The notes under the pieces were generated by a model. The model ran no database searches, was not told the DNA's origin, and was given only the letters and a program-made list of their open reading frames with translations. A DNA stretch of 64,000 nucleotides from Neoaquamicrobium sediminum (GTDB taxonomy: Bacteria > Pseudomonadota > Alphaproteobacteria > Rhizobiales > Rhizobiaceae): the NCBI RefSeq assembly GCF_013240295.1, contig NZ_JABETK010000001.1, positions 496,001-560,000 of the forward strand. Reading direction: 5' to 3'. Made by a program: the position numbers and the translations under genes. Positions 1-7,465 of the stretch are shown in pieces; position 1 is the first letter of the stretch; every line of letters begins with the position of its first letter.

Positions 1-189
1 CCTTGCTGCAACCGAAGGGCGATAGCCAAGCCTTTCGACCACCGCACGAACGTGGTCGGCCGTCGCCTCCGAAATGCGGCCGCGACCGTTGAGCACATTC
101 GATACCGACATCGCAGACACGCCGGCCTCTCGCGCGACGTCCTTGATCGTCACGGTCCGGTCCGCGGCGGGTTTCTTCGGCGTCTTCAA
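1..189 (-). CDS. LacI-family transcriptional regulator, N-terminal part
   Basis: Only the first ~63 codons are in the window; the gene runs off the left edge. From the GTG at 153 the reading begins VTIKDVAREAGVS, continues through SVSNVLNGRGRIS and reaches RLGYRPS. This is the classic LacI/GalR helix-turn-helix plus hinge start. An in-frame TTG at 189 with an AAGG-like ribosome site upstream is preferred because it leaves a normal short N-terminal arm, but 153 is possible. It is divergent from the enolase-family gene with about 83 bp between them, the usual position of a local regulator. It probably controls the sugar-acid-type genes to its right, where two CG-centred palindromes resemble LacI-family operators. 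The effector is unknown. Confidence 0.85.
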   Translation of the reverse strand, partial: MKTPKKPAADRTVTIKDVAREAGVSAMSVSNVLNGRGRISEATADHVRAVVERLGYRPSVAAR

Positions 190-272
190 GTCTTCGATCC
201 TTTCGAGCGCGCCCGCGCCCTTTCGCGCAGCCGCAACCTCTTTGTTTCCGCCAACGAACAGGAACGCAACCC

Positions 273-1427
273 ATGAACGACACGACGATCACAAACGTGC
301 AGTGCCATCTGCTTACCCAGGACATCAGCCGAATGGCGATTCGCTGGGCCGGCGGCAACATGCGCTACTGGAACACGGCCCTCATCGAGGTGACGACCGC
401 GAGCGGCCTGCGCGGGTTCGGCGAAGCCTATTATCCGGGGCTGAGCGCGCCGCTGGCAACACGCGCGCTGGTGGACAATTACGCGCCGCTGCTCATCGGT
501 GAGGATGCCACACAAGCTACCGCACTTTTTCACCGGCTGCGCACCAAGTCCCTCGCATGGGGCAAGGCCGGCCTGCCCCTGATGGTCGCCGGCTCGATCG
601 AAGTCGCCCTATGGGACATCAAGGCACAAGCGCTTGGCGTTCCGCTGTACCAGCTTCTCGGCGGCAAGGCCCATGACGCCATCACCGTCTATGCGAGCGG
701 TGGCAACGACGCGCCGCGCGAACAGCTCGTCGCCGAGATGGAAAGCTATCTCGAACGTGGGTTCCGCGCGGTGAAGATCCGCATCGGCAGGTCGGTGGCC
801 GAAGACGTCGAGAAAGTGCGCCTTTGCCGGGACGTGCTGGGGCCAGACGTCGAGCTCATGGTCGACGCGGTGATGGGACACAATCCTCGCCCCTTCAGCG
901 CCAAGGAAGCACTGGCCCACATCGCAGCCATCGAAAAGTTCGATATCACGTGGTTCGAGGACCCGGTCGGCAATCGCGACTATGAAGGATGCGCCTTCGT
1001 TCGGCAGCATTCGCCGGTCCCGGTGGCGGCCGGCGAGACAGCCGTCGGCGTGCACGAATTCCTGCCCTTTTTCGAGCATGGCGCGCTGGACTGGGTTCAG
1101 CCCGACCCCACCCATTCCGGAGGGATCAAGGAATGCATGGACATCGCCGCCGTCGCCCGCGCGCATGGCGTGCGCGTCATCTATCACTCATGGGGCATGG
1201 CACCCTGCCTGGCGGCAAACTACAGCCTCGCCTTCGCAGACCCCCACGCCCGCTATCTCGAATATCCGACCCATGGTCTGCCGCTGGTGGAGGAACTCGC
1301 TCAAACGCCGTTCCAGCTCGTCGACGGCAAGTTCGCGGCCCCGACGGAACCCGGGCTCGGCGTCAAGCTGACCGACGAACTTCTTGCCCGCTACGCCTTC
1401 GTCGAAGGCAGCACGTTTTGGCCGTGA
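273..1427 (+). CDS. enolase-superfamily dehydratase/racemase (mandelate racemase/muconate lactonizing type)
   Basis: A 384-residue protein of full family length. The capping domain comes first, then the TIM barrel. Visible catalytic pieces are a K-x-R motif (K168, R170), metal ligands D198 (LMVDAV), E229 (WFEDPV) and E255 (AAGETAVG), and H305 in YHSWG. This arrangement fits acid-sugar dehydratases or racemases that abstract a proton alpha to a carboxylate using Mg2+. It is first in a plus-strand run with a hydroxyacid dehydrogenase, an aminotransferase and a FAH-family protein, so the substrate is probably a sugar acid or similar hydroxy acid. The exact substrate cannot be read from the sequence. 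Confidence 0.9.
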   Translation: MNDTTITNVQCHLLTQDISRMAIRWAGGNMRYWNTALIEVTTASGLRGFGEAYYPGLSAPLATRALVDNYAPLLIGEDATQATALFHRLRTKSLAWGKAGLPLMVAGSIEVALWDIKAQALGVPLYQLLGGKAHDAITVYASGGNDAPREQLVAEMESYLERGFRAVKIRIGRSVAEDVEKVRLCRDVLGPDVELMVDAVMGHNPRPFSAKEALAHIAAIEKFDITWFEDPVGNRDYEGCAFVRQHSPVPVAAGETAVGVHEFLPFFEHGALDWVQPDPTHSGGIKECMDIAAVARAHGVRVIYHSWGMAPCLAANYSLAFADPHARYLEYPTHGLPLVEELAQTPFQLVDGKFAAPTEPGLGVKLTDELLARYAFVEGSTFWP

Positions 1428-1467
1428 CGCCCATCCCGACCCGCCTTCCCGACAGGACAGGAACACC

Positions 1468-2397
1468 ATGAGCATTCATATTCTGCAAACATACCCGATG
1501 CCCGAACGCACGGAGAACGTGCTGGCCGAGCGCTTCACCGTCCACAAGCTGCATGCGGCTTCCGAGCCGCACCGCCTCATCGACGAAGTCGGCGGGCTGG
1601 TCAGGGCAATCGCCGGTATCGGCGTTCCGAAGGCGCTCATGGATCGGCTTTCCGCGCTCGAAATCATCGCCAATTTTGGTGTCGGCTACGATTCGATCGA
1701 CCTGCCGACCGCGCAGGCTCGCAATATCCGGGTGACGAACACGCCGGACGTTCTAAGCGATGCGGTGGCTGAACTCACGATCGGCCTGATGCTCTCGCTT
1801 GCCCGCCACCTGCCAATGGCGGACCGCTACGTTCGCGACGGCCGCTGGCCGGCCGGGAATTTGCCTATCTACCGGGAGATCGGCGGCTACACGCTTGGCA
1901 TCGTAGGGCTCGGCCGCATCGGCAGGGAAATCGCGAACCGCGCGCAGGCCATGAAGATGCGTGTCGTCTATCACGGGCGGTCGCGCCAGCCGCGCCAGCC
2001 CTACGTCTTCTATGGCGATCTGGCGGAAATGGCGAAGGATGTCGACTGGCTGGTCGCCGTCACGCCGGGAGGATCGGGCACGGAACGCCTGGTCAGCCGC
2101 AAGGTGCTGGAGGCCCTTGGGCCCCAGGGCATGTTCGTCAACGTCGCCCGCGGCTCCGTCGTCGATCAGGATGCGCTCATAGACCTTCTTGCGACCGGAA
2201 GGCTCGGTGGCGCGGCCCTCGACGTTTTCGATGCCGAACCTGAAGTGCCCGAGACTCTGCGGAGCCTCGAAAACGTTGTTCTGTCGCCGCATCAGGGATC
2301 GGCGACCAAGGAAGCCCGAGACGCCATGGGCGCATTGGTCGTTGCCAATCTCATCGCCCACTTTGGCGGCAAGCCGCTTCTCAGCCAGGTCGTATAA
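1468..2397 (+). CDS. D-isomer-specific 2-hydroxyacid dehydrogenase (NAD(P)-dependent)
   Basis: 309 residues. The ATG at 1468 is chosen because GACAGGAAC precedes it; an upstream in-frame extension overlaps the previous gene and is not conserved-looking. The nucleotide-binding motif G147-x-G149-x-x-G152 (GLGRIG) and the catalytic triad R228 (VARGS), E257 (DAEPE) and H275 (SPHQG) are all present. The family reduces 2-oxo acids such as glyoxylate or hydroxypyruvate, or oxidises D-2-hydroxy acids. It starts 40 bp after the enolase-family gene and is probably co-transcribed. It is most like glyoxylate/hydroxypyruvate reductases; the substrate is not certain. Confidence 0.92.
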   Translation: MSIHILQTYPMPERTENVLAERFTVHKLHAASEPHRLIDEVGGLVRAIAGIGVPKALMDRLSALEIIANFGVGYDSIDLPTAQARNIRVTNTPDVLSDAVAELTIGLMLSLARHLPMADRYVRDGRWPAGNLPIYREIGGYTLGIVGLGRIGREIANRAQAMKMRVVYHGRSRQPRQPYVFYGDLAEMAKDVDWLVAVTPGGSGTERLVSRKVLEALGPQGMFVNVARGSVVDQDALIDLLATGRLGGAALDVFDAEPEVPETLRSLENVVLSPHQGSATKEARDAMGALVVANLIAHFGGKPLLSQVV

Positions 2398-2427
2398 GGA
2401 ATCTGTCGATTGGAACCGTTTCTGTCG

Positions 2428-2456
2428 TTGACTTAACGTTAAATCTATCTCATTTT
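2428..2456 (+). promoter_or_regulatory. putative promoter overlapped by a LacI-type operator before the class III aminotransferase
   Basis: TTGACT (2428-2433) and CATTTT (2451-2456) are 17 bp apart and fit a weak housekeeping promoter. A 16-bp near-perfect palindrome centred on TTAACGTTAA (2430-2445, 7 of 8 pairs) overlaps the -35 box. LacI-family operators typically have a central CG, as here. A second palindrome with the same TTAACGTTA core lies at 5918-5935. Binding by the LacI-family protein at the left edge is inferred from proximity. Confidence 0.5.
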
Positions 2457-2544
2457 CGCTCAGCAACACCGGGTTGGGGCTGCTATCGGCCGCTGGCTTG
2501 CGGTCAAGGAAACGGCCGCGACCCACAATCTGAAAGACGAGGAT

Positions 2545-3864
2545 ATGTCACAGAACCTGCAGGACACCGTAGAGCGGCAGCGCCAGTACATCGCGGGCGG
2601 CACGATGTCGCTGAACCGCGCGATCAATCCATCGAAGCTGTTCGTACGCGCCAACGGCGCTTACCTCTACGATGCCGACGGCAAGGAATATATCGACTAT
2701 CATGCCGGCTTCGCGCCGTATCTATTCGGGCATGGCGACACGGAAGTGGATGAAGCCGTCATCGAGGCTATCCGCTCCGGGGCGTCGCTGATCGGCGCCG
2801 GCACCATGCCGTGGGAAGCCGAGATCGCCGAGCTGATTGCCGAAGCGGTCCCCGGCATCGAACAGCTCCAGCTTACCAGCACCGGATCTGAAGCGGTCGG
2901 TTACGCACTGCGCCTGGCGCGCGCCTATACGGGCCGTGACGTCGTCGTGGTCATGCAGGGTGGCTACAATGGCTGCTTCGACTATGTCAGCTACAACCTG
3001 ATGGACCCGGCTGCCTTCGTGGAGCCTCACAAGCCGGGCGAGGAATATCCGCTCAGCGTCACGACGGCGGGTGTGCCGAAGGTCATCGACCAGGTTGTAC
3101 GCGCGATCGAATACAACGACCTCGAAGCGGCCGAGCGCGTGCTCGCCAAGGGGGACGTCGCCGCGATCATCCTCGAGCCGATCCTGCAGAACATCGGCAT
3201 CGTCAAGCCACTGCCGGGCTATCTCGAAGGGCTACGCGCGCTGTGCGACAAATATGGCACCGTGCTGATCTTCGACGAGGTGAAGACCGGCTTCCGCCAC
3301 GCCCTTGGCGGCTATCAGTCGCTTTCGGGCGTGACACCGGACTTGTGCACCTTCGGCAAGGCCGTCGCCAACGGCTATCCGATGGGCGTTGTCGGCGGCA
3401 AGCGCGAGATCATGAAGCTGTGCAGCGACCCCTCGCCGGCAAAGCGCGTCTCGGTCGCCGGCACCTATAACGGCCATCCCGTCAACGTCGCTGCTGCCAA
3501 AGCCTGCCTCACCCGGCTCAAGACGCGCGAGAAGGAAGTGTATGGCGAACTAGAGCGTCTCGGCGCGCGGCTCGAAGCAGGGCTCAAGCAGGTCTTTTCG
3601 ACCCGCAACTACGCAACCACGATCGTCCGTCAGGGTTCCGCCTTCGCGGTATATTTCATGGATCACGCACCGGTTAACTGGCGCGACGTGGTGCTGAACC
3701 ATGACGGCGAGCGGGACATCGCTTTCCGTCGCGCGCTGATCGAGGAAGGCGTTTTCCAGTTCCCGGTGATCACGAAGCAGGGCAGCATCTCGCTGGCCCA
3801 CACCGACGCTGACATCGACCGAACGATCGAGCTTGCCGAAAAGGTCGTCTCGACGCTGAACTGA
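2545..3864 (+). CDS. class III aminotransferase (glutamate-1-semialdehyde 2,1-aminomutase-like)
   Basis: 439 residues with the complete fold-type I PLP core. The Schiff-base lysine is K272 in FGKAVANGYP, preceded by LIFDEVKTGFR, which carries the conserved Asp. TSTGSEAV and YNGHP are typical of the hemL-like branch. Catabolic members in sugar or amino-acid clusters are common, and a separate C4-pathway heme gene (hemA) lies at 39684. A role as a dedicated glutamate-1-semialdehyde aminomutase for heme is therefore unlikely. It has its own promoter/operator region (2428-2456) and precedes a FAH-family gene. The amino donor and acceptor are unknown. Confidence 0.9.
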   Translation: MSQNLQDTVERQRQYIAGGTMSLNRAINPSKLFVRANGAYLYDADGKEYIDYHAGFAPYLFGHGDTEVDEAVIEAIRSGASLIGAGTMPWEAEIAELIAEAVPGIEQLQLTSTGSEAVGYALRLARAYTGRDVVVVMQGGYNGCFDYVSYNLMDPAAFVEPHKPGEEYPLSVTTAGVPKVIDQVVRAIEYNDLEAAERVLAKGDVAAIILEPILQNIGIVKPLPGYLEGLRALCDKYGTVLIFDEVKTGFRHALGGYQSLSGVTPDLCTFGKAVANGYPMGVVGGKREIMKLCSDPSPAKRVSVAGTYNGHPVNVAAAKACLTRLKTREKEVYGELERLGARLEAGLKQVFSTRNYATTIVRQGSAFAVYFMDHAPVNWRDVVLNHDGERDIAFRRALIEEGVFQFPVITKQGSISLAHTDADIDRTIELAEKVVSTLN

Positions 3865-3880
3865 CAGCAGCGCGCCTTTG

Positions 3881-3907
3881 CATGCCGCGTCCTGTGGGCG
3901 CGGCATG
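3881..3907. other. perfect 9-bp inverted repeat between aminotransferase and FAH gene
   Basis: CATGCCGCG (3881-3889) and CGCGGCATG (3899-3907) can form a hairpin with a 9-nt loop. There is no T-run, so it is not a classical terminator. It may stabilise the upstream mRNA or tune expression within the run of genes. Confidence 0.4.
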
Positions 3908-3955
3908 AGGGCCTTGGCGACAAAGACGACAGCCACCCTACTCAAGGAACAACCT

Positions 3956-4801
3956 ATGAAGCTGCTTCGCTACGGTGAAGCGGGCGCCGAAAAGCCCGCT
4001 CTTCTGGACGCCGATGGGGCGATCCGCGATCTTTCCGGCGTGATCGCCGACGTGGCGGGCGAGCATCTGCATCCCGATGCGCTGAAGGCGCTGTTGCAGA
4101 CCGATCCCAAGAGCCTGCCGCTCGTTGCCGGCAATCCGCGCATCGGACCCTGCGTTGCCGGCGTCGGCAAGTTCATCTGCATCGGCCTCAACTATGCCGA
4201 CCATGCCGCCGAATCCGGCATGGCGGTGCCGCCCGAGCCGGTGATCTTCATGAAGGCGACCTCGGCGATCGTCGGCCCCGACGACGACGTGCTCATCCCG
4301 CGCGGATCGGAAAAGACCGACTGGGAGGTGGAGCTCGGCGTGGTGATCGGCAAGCCCGCGAAATACGTGACGGAAGCCGAGGCGATGGACTATGTGGCCG
4401 GCTACTGCGTGGCGCATGACGTGTCCGAGCGCGCCTTCCAGCAGGAGCGGCAGGGTCAGTGGACGAAAGGCAAGAGTTGCGACACGTTCGGCCCAATCGG
4501 GCCCTGGCTGGTGACGCGCGACGCGGTGGCAGATCCGCAGAACCTCGGCATGTGGCTGAAGGTGAACGGCGAGACGATGCAGGACGGCTCGACGAAGACG
4601 ATGGTCTATGGCGTCGCGCATCTGGTGTCCTACCTGTCGCAGTTCATGTCGCTGCTTCCCGGCGACATCATCTCGACCGGCACGCCGCCCGGCGTCGGCA
4701 TGGGCATGAAGCCGCCGCGCTACCTCAAGGACGGCGATGTCGTCGAACTCGGCATCGAGGGCCTCGGAACCCAGAAGCAGACATTCCGCGCGGACGGCTG
4801 A
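3956..4801 (+). CDS. fumarylacetoacetate hydrolase (FAH) family protein
   Basis: 281 residues starting at the ATG at 3956, preceded by CAAGGAAC; a longer in-frame ORF runs through the intergenic hairpin and is rejected. CIGLNYADHA, the acidic DWEVELGVVIG segment (metal ligands) and the STGTPPGVG loop are diagnostic of FAH-fold hydrolases and decarboxylases. In sugar-acid clusters such proteins hydrolyse or dehydrate 2-keto-3-deoxy acids or acylpyruvates. It is the last plus-strand gene of this set and is followed by a strong bidirectional terminator. The exact reaction is not determinable. Confidence 0.9.
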   Translation: MKLLRYGEAGAEKPALLDADGAIRDLSGVIADVAGEHLHPDALKALLQTDPKSLPLVAGNPRIGPCVAGVGKFICIGLNYADHAAESGMAVPPEPVIFMKATSAIVGPDDDVLIPRGSEKTDWEVELGVVIGKPAKYVTEAEAMDYVAGYCVAHDVSERAFQQERQGQWTKGKSCDTFGPIGPWLVTRDAVADPQNLGMWLKVNGETMQDGSTKTMVYGVAHLVSYLSQFMSLLPGDIISTGTPPGVGMGMKPPRYLKDGDVVELGIEGLGTQKQTFRADG

Positions 4802-4820
4802 GGCAGCACCTCCCAAGAAT

Positions 4821-4857
4821 GAAAAAGGGCCCGGTCTTTCCGGGCCCTTTTTCATTT
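4821..4857. terminator. bidirectional intrinsic terminator
   Basis: A 13-bp stem (AAAAAGGGCCCGG paired with CCGGGCCCTTTTT) with a 5-nt loop has A- and T-runs on its two sides. It sits between the convergent FAH and amidohydrolase genes and can stop transcription from both. Confidence 0.93.
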
Positions 4858-4876
4858 TACCATCTGCGCTGCGCAA

Positions 4877-5764
4877 TCAGTCGATACCGAGAAGGGCAAG
4901 GCTGTCGCGATGAATGATCTCTTCGATCTTGTCGAGCGGCACACGCGGCATGCGCGTTCCTTCCACGATGTCGTTGACGCCGCGCAGGCCGGCCATGGTC
5001 TCAGCCGGCGTGGTCACTGGGTAGTCCGAGCCGAAAAGCACCTTGTCGAGAATGTTCCATTCAGTTGCGCGGATAAGCGCTTCGTAGTGGGTGAACGGCC
5101 GATAGAAGAGGCCGGAAATATCCGTATAGACGTTCGCATGCTTGCGCACGACGACGGTCGCATCGGCCGTCCACGGATGGCCCATATGCGCCATGACGAT
5201 CCTGAGTTCCGGGTAGCGGCTGGCAATCTCATCGATGGTCAGGGGATGCGCTGCCGGGATCGGCGCGGATTTCACCGCCGAGGTGCCTGTGTGGAACAGG
5301 ATCGGCAAGCCATGGCGCTCGGCGTACTGATAGACGGCAAGCGCGCGACGGTCGAGCGGGTCGTAGGCCTGATAGTTGGCGCCGAGCTTGACGCCTCGCA
5401 AGCCGAGATCGACGCGGCTGCGCTCCATCTCGTCCATGGCCTCTACATCGTAAGGATGCACGCACATGAAGCCAATGAGCTCATCCGGATAGGCATGCAC
5501 GAACCGGGCCGTGAAATCGTTGGCCTTGTCGGCGACGTCTCCATGGTCACGCGGACCGTTGCTGCCCCCAACCCTCTCGCCCGGTTCCCAAGCGATCCCG
5601 AACACGATCGACTTGTCCACCGTCGACTGCGATTCGCGATACTCGGCCCATGAGAAGTTGGAATTTCGGTCGGTATCGGGCCGCCAGCTCTTGTTAACCG
5701 TGCGCTTGTCGGCCGGAACCTCGCCTCGGTATTGCGGTGTATGGGTATGGATATCGATGATCAT
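4877..5764 (-). CDS. amidohydrolase_2 family metal-dependent hydrolase
   Basis: 295 residues. The start at 5764 begins MIIDIHTHTP, so the metal-binding HxH motif lies directly at the N terminus, with GAAGGACC as ribosome site. Later motifs are FHTGTS, MAHMGHPW and GSDYP, marking an amidohydrolase-related TIM barrel of the lactonase/decarboxylase type. It is convergent with the FAH gene and has its own upstream palindrome (5918-5935), shared in core sequence with the operator at 2430-2445. It probably belongs to the same LacI-type regulon and may hydrolyse a lactone intermediate. Confidence 0.88.
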   Translation of the reverse strand: MIIDIHTHTPQYRGEVPADKRTVNKSWRPDTDRNSNFSWAEYRESQSTVDKSIVFGIAWEPGERVGGSNGPRDHGDVADKANDFTARFVHAYPDELIGFMCVHPYDVEAMDEMERSRVDLGLRGVKLGANYQAYDPLDRRALAVYQYAERHGLPILFHTGTSAVKSAPIPAAHPLTIDEIASRYPELRIVMAHMGHPWTADATVVVRKHANVYTDISGLFYRPFTHYEALIRATEWNILDKVLFGSDYPVTTPAETMAGLRGVNDIVEGTRMPRVPLDKIEEIIHRDSLALLGID

Positions 5765-5917
5765 GCCTGGTCCTTCGGTGATTGGTATGGCGATTTCAAG
5801 CAATCCGCCCGGGGCCACTCGATGCCGAGGACCAAGGGTGTCCGGAAATTTCTAAGCTCATCTCGACCTGCTCGTATCCAGCACAATACCGCTTCGCAAC
5901 AAAGCTCAGTTCCGCAA

Positions 5918-5935
5918 TGCTTTAACGTTATAGCA
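5918..5935. promoter_or_regulatory. 18-bp LacI-type operator upstream of the amidohydrolase
   Basis: TGCTTTAACGTTATAGCA pairs with itself at 8 of 9 positions around a central CG. It shares the TTAACGTTA core with the palindrome overlapping the promoter at 2428-2456. It lies about 155 bp upstream of the amidohydrolase start. Confidence 0.55.
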
Positions 5936-6059
5936 AATTAGCGAACAGCTCCGGAAATGCAACGCCGATCTTGTTAGATGCTTCGGGTTTGCCGCGTAGG
6001 TCGACGCTGGCGTGGGCCAGCCGGATTCCTGCCTCACCGTCGAACTGGCAGAAATGGGC

Positions 6060-6087
6060 AAGCCCGCTGAAACACTCCAGCGGGCTT
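6060..6087 (-). terminator. stem-loop downstream of nrdB
   Basis: A 10-bp perfect stem (AAGCCCGCTG with CAGCGGGCTT) and 8-nt loop lies 72 nt past the nrdB stop. The minus-strand T-run is weak, so termination may be partial. Confidence 0.6.
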
Positions 6088-6159
6088 TAAGATCGTCAGC
6101 GGCGCGATGACGGTTGAGCCGACGCTAGAATGCGCTTCCGTCGAATTTCCCGCGTTAAA

Positions 6160-7275
6160 TCAGTCCCAGCAAAGCGCCCCGCCGTTCTGGTATTCGATCA
6201 CGCGCGTTTCGAAGAAGTTCTTTTCCTTCTTCAGGTCCATCGCCTCGGACATCCATGGGAACGGGTTCTCGGCTTCCGCGAACACCGGCGCGAGGCCGAG
6301 CTGCGCGCAGCGCCGGTTGGCGATGAAATGCATGTACTGTTCGCACAATGCCGCATTCAGACCGAGGAAGCCGCGCGGCATGGTATCGCGACCGTAGGCA
6401 GCCTCCAGCCTGGCTGCATCGGCGATCATGCCGCGCACCTCATCCTGGAACGCCTTGGTCCACAGATGCGGATTCTCGAGCTTGATCTGGTTGATGACGT
6501 CGATGCCGAAGTTCAGATGGATCGACTCGTCGCGCAGGATGTACTGGTACTGCTCGGCGATGCCGACCATCTTGTTCCGCCGGCCGAGCGACAGGATCTG
6601 CGCGAAGCCGGTGTAGAACCACATGCCCTCGAAGATCACGTAGAAGGCAACAAGATCGCGCAGGAAGGCGGTATCGCTTTCTGGGGTGCCGGTCCGGAAA
6701 TCAGGATTGTCGAGATTCTGAGTATGCTTCAGCGCCCACGCCGCCTTGTCGGTGATCGACGGCACCTCGCGGTACATATTGAAGAGCTCGCCTTCGTCGA
6801 GGGAAAGACTTTCCACGATGTACTGGAAGGTATGCGTGTGGATCGCCTCCTCGAACGCCTGGCGCAGCAGGTACTGCCGGCATTCGGGGTTTGTGAGATG
6901 GCGATAGATGGCCAGCACGATGTTGTTCGCCACCAGCGATTCGGACGCGGCGAAGAAGCCGAGATTGCGCTTGATCATGCGCCGCTCGTCATCCGTCAGC
7001 CCGTCCTTCGACTTCCACAGCGCGATGTCGGCCTGCATGGACACCTCGGTCGGCATCCAGTGATTGTTGCAGCCGGACAGATATTTCTCCCACGCCCAGC
7101 GATATTTCAGCGGCAGAAGCTGGTTCACGTCCGCGCGGGCGTTGATCATGCGCTTGTCGTCGACCGAGACGCGCGCGGCCCCGCGTTCGATCTCGCCAAG
7201 GCCTGTTGCGTCGGCAGCGGGTGCGCCGAGCGGCGGGGCGGACGGGGTAGCTTTTGGTTCTGACCAGTCGAGCAT
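6160..7275 (-). CDS. nrdB: ribonucleoside-diphosphate reductase beta subunit, class Ic-like
   Basis: 371 residues, the R2 subunit that houses the metal cofactor for dNTP synthesis. Ligand motifs are present: FFAASES with E112, EEAIHTHTF with E143 and H146, and DESIHLNFG. The position of the stable tyrosyl radical of E. coli R2 is occupied by F150 (HTHTF), and the first ligand is Glu instead of Asp. The same two changes are known in the Chlamydia trachomatis class Ic enzyme, which uses a Mn/Fe cofactor. It follows nrdA, separated by a palindromic repeat element, and is presumably co-transcribed from the riboswitch-controlled promoter. Metal use here is inferred. Confidence 0.95.
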   Translation of the reverse strand: MLDWSEPKATPSAPPLGAPAADATGLGEIERGAARVSVDDKRMINARADVNQLLPLKYRWAWEKYLSGCNNHWMPTEVSMQADIALWKSKDGLTDDERRMIKRNLGFFAASESLVANNIVLAIYRHLTNPECRQYLLRQAFEEAIHTHTFQYIVESLSLDEGELFNMYREVPSITDKAAWALKHTQNLDNPDFRTGTPESDTAFLRDLVAFYVIFEGMWFYTGFAQILSLGRRNKMVGIAEQYQYILRDESIHLNFGIDVINQIKLENPHLWTKAFQDEVRGMIADAARLEAAYGRDTMPRGFLGLNAALCEQYMHFIANRRCAQLGLAPVFAEAENPFPWMSEAMDLKKEKNFFETRVIEYQNGGALCWD

Positions 7276-7307
7276 TTTTTTGTTCTCCTTGAATTCCTTG
7301 AGAGGTC

Positions 7308-7447
7308 GGCGCTGCCCGTCACCTGCCTGCTGGCATCCTCTCCCTACAAACAGGGAAAGGAGAGCAGTTTCAGCGTTGCGGCCGACCTCCTTCTCCCCGT
7401 TTACGGGGAGAAGGTCCCGGCAGGGGGATGAGGGGCGGCGCGAAGCT
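7308..7447. repeat. rhizobial-type intergenic palindromic element between nrdA and nrdB
   Basis: Two adjacent palindromes are visible: CTCTCCCT...AGGGAAAGGAGAG, then CCTTCTCCCC-GTTTAC-GGGGAGAAGG. GCAGGGGGATGAGGGG follows them. This style of CTCCCC/GGGGAGA hairpin is typical of dispersed intergenic repeats in Hyphomicrobiales genomes. It differs from the two copies at 16123 and 20825. Confidence 0.65.
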
Positions 7448-7465
7448 GCGCGATTGCCTTTCCGC

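Larger units (their letters stand above)
5765..6159. other. 395-bp region between amidohydrolase and nrdB
   Basis: It contains the operator (5918-5935) and the nrdB-side terminator (6060-6087). A minus-strand open stretch of about 50 codons ends in a stop inside the operator; it has no start codon or recognisable family and is not called a gene. Confidence 0.6.

Noticed and set aside
5929-6087. A minus-strand open stretch of about 50 codons ending FPELFANLL.
   Set aside because: No start codon, ribosome site or known family; the stop lies in the operator and the upstream end is in a terminator. It could be a gene remnant, but the evidence is too weak.
6130-7263. A 377-codon open frame antisense to nrdB, and similar long antisense frames elsewhere (11524-13104, 15055-17364, 21367-23016, 35781-38789).
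   Set aside because: They are shadows of real genes in GC-rich DNA: no recognisable domains, low-complexity translations, and complete overlap with convincing genes on the other strand.
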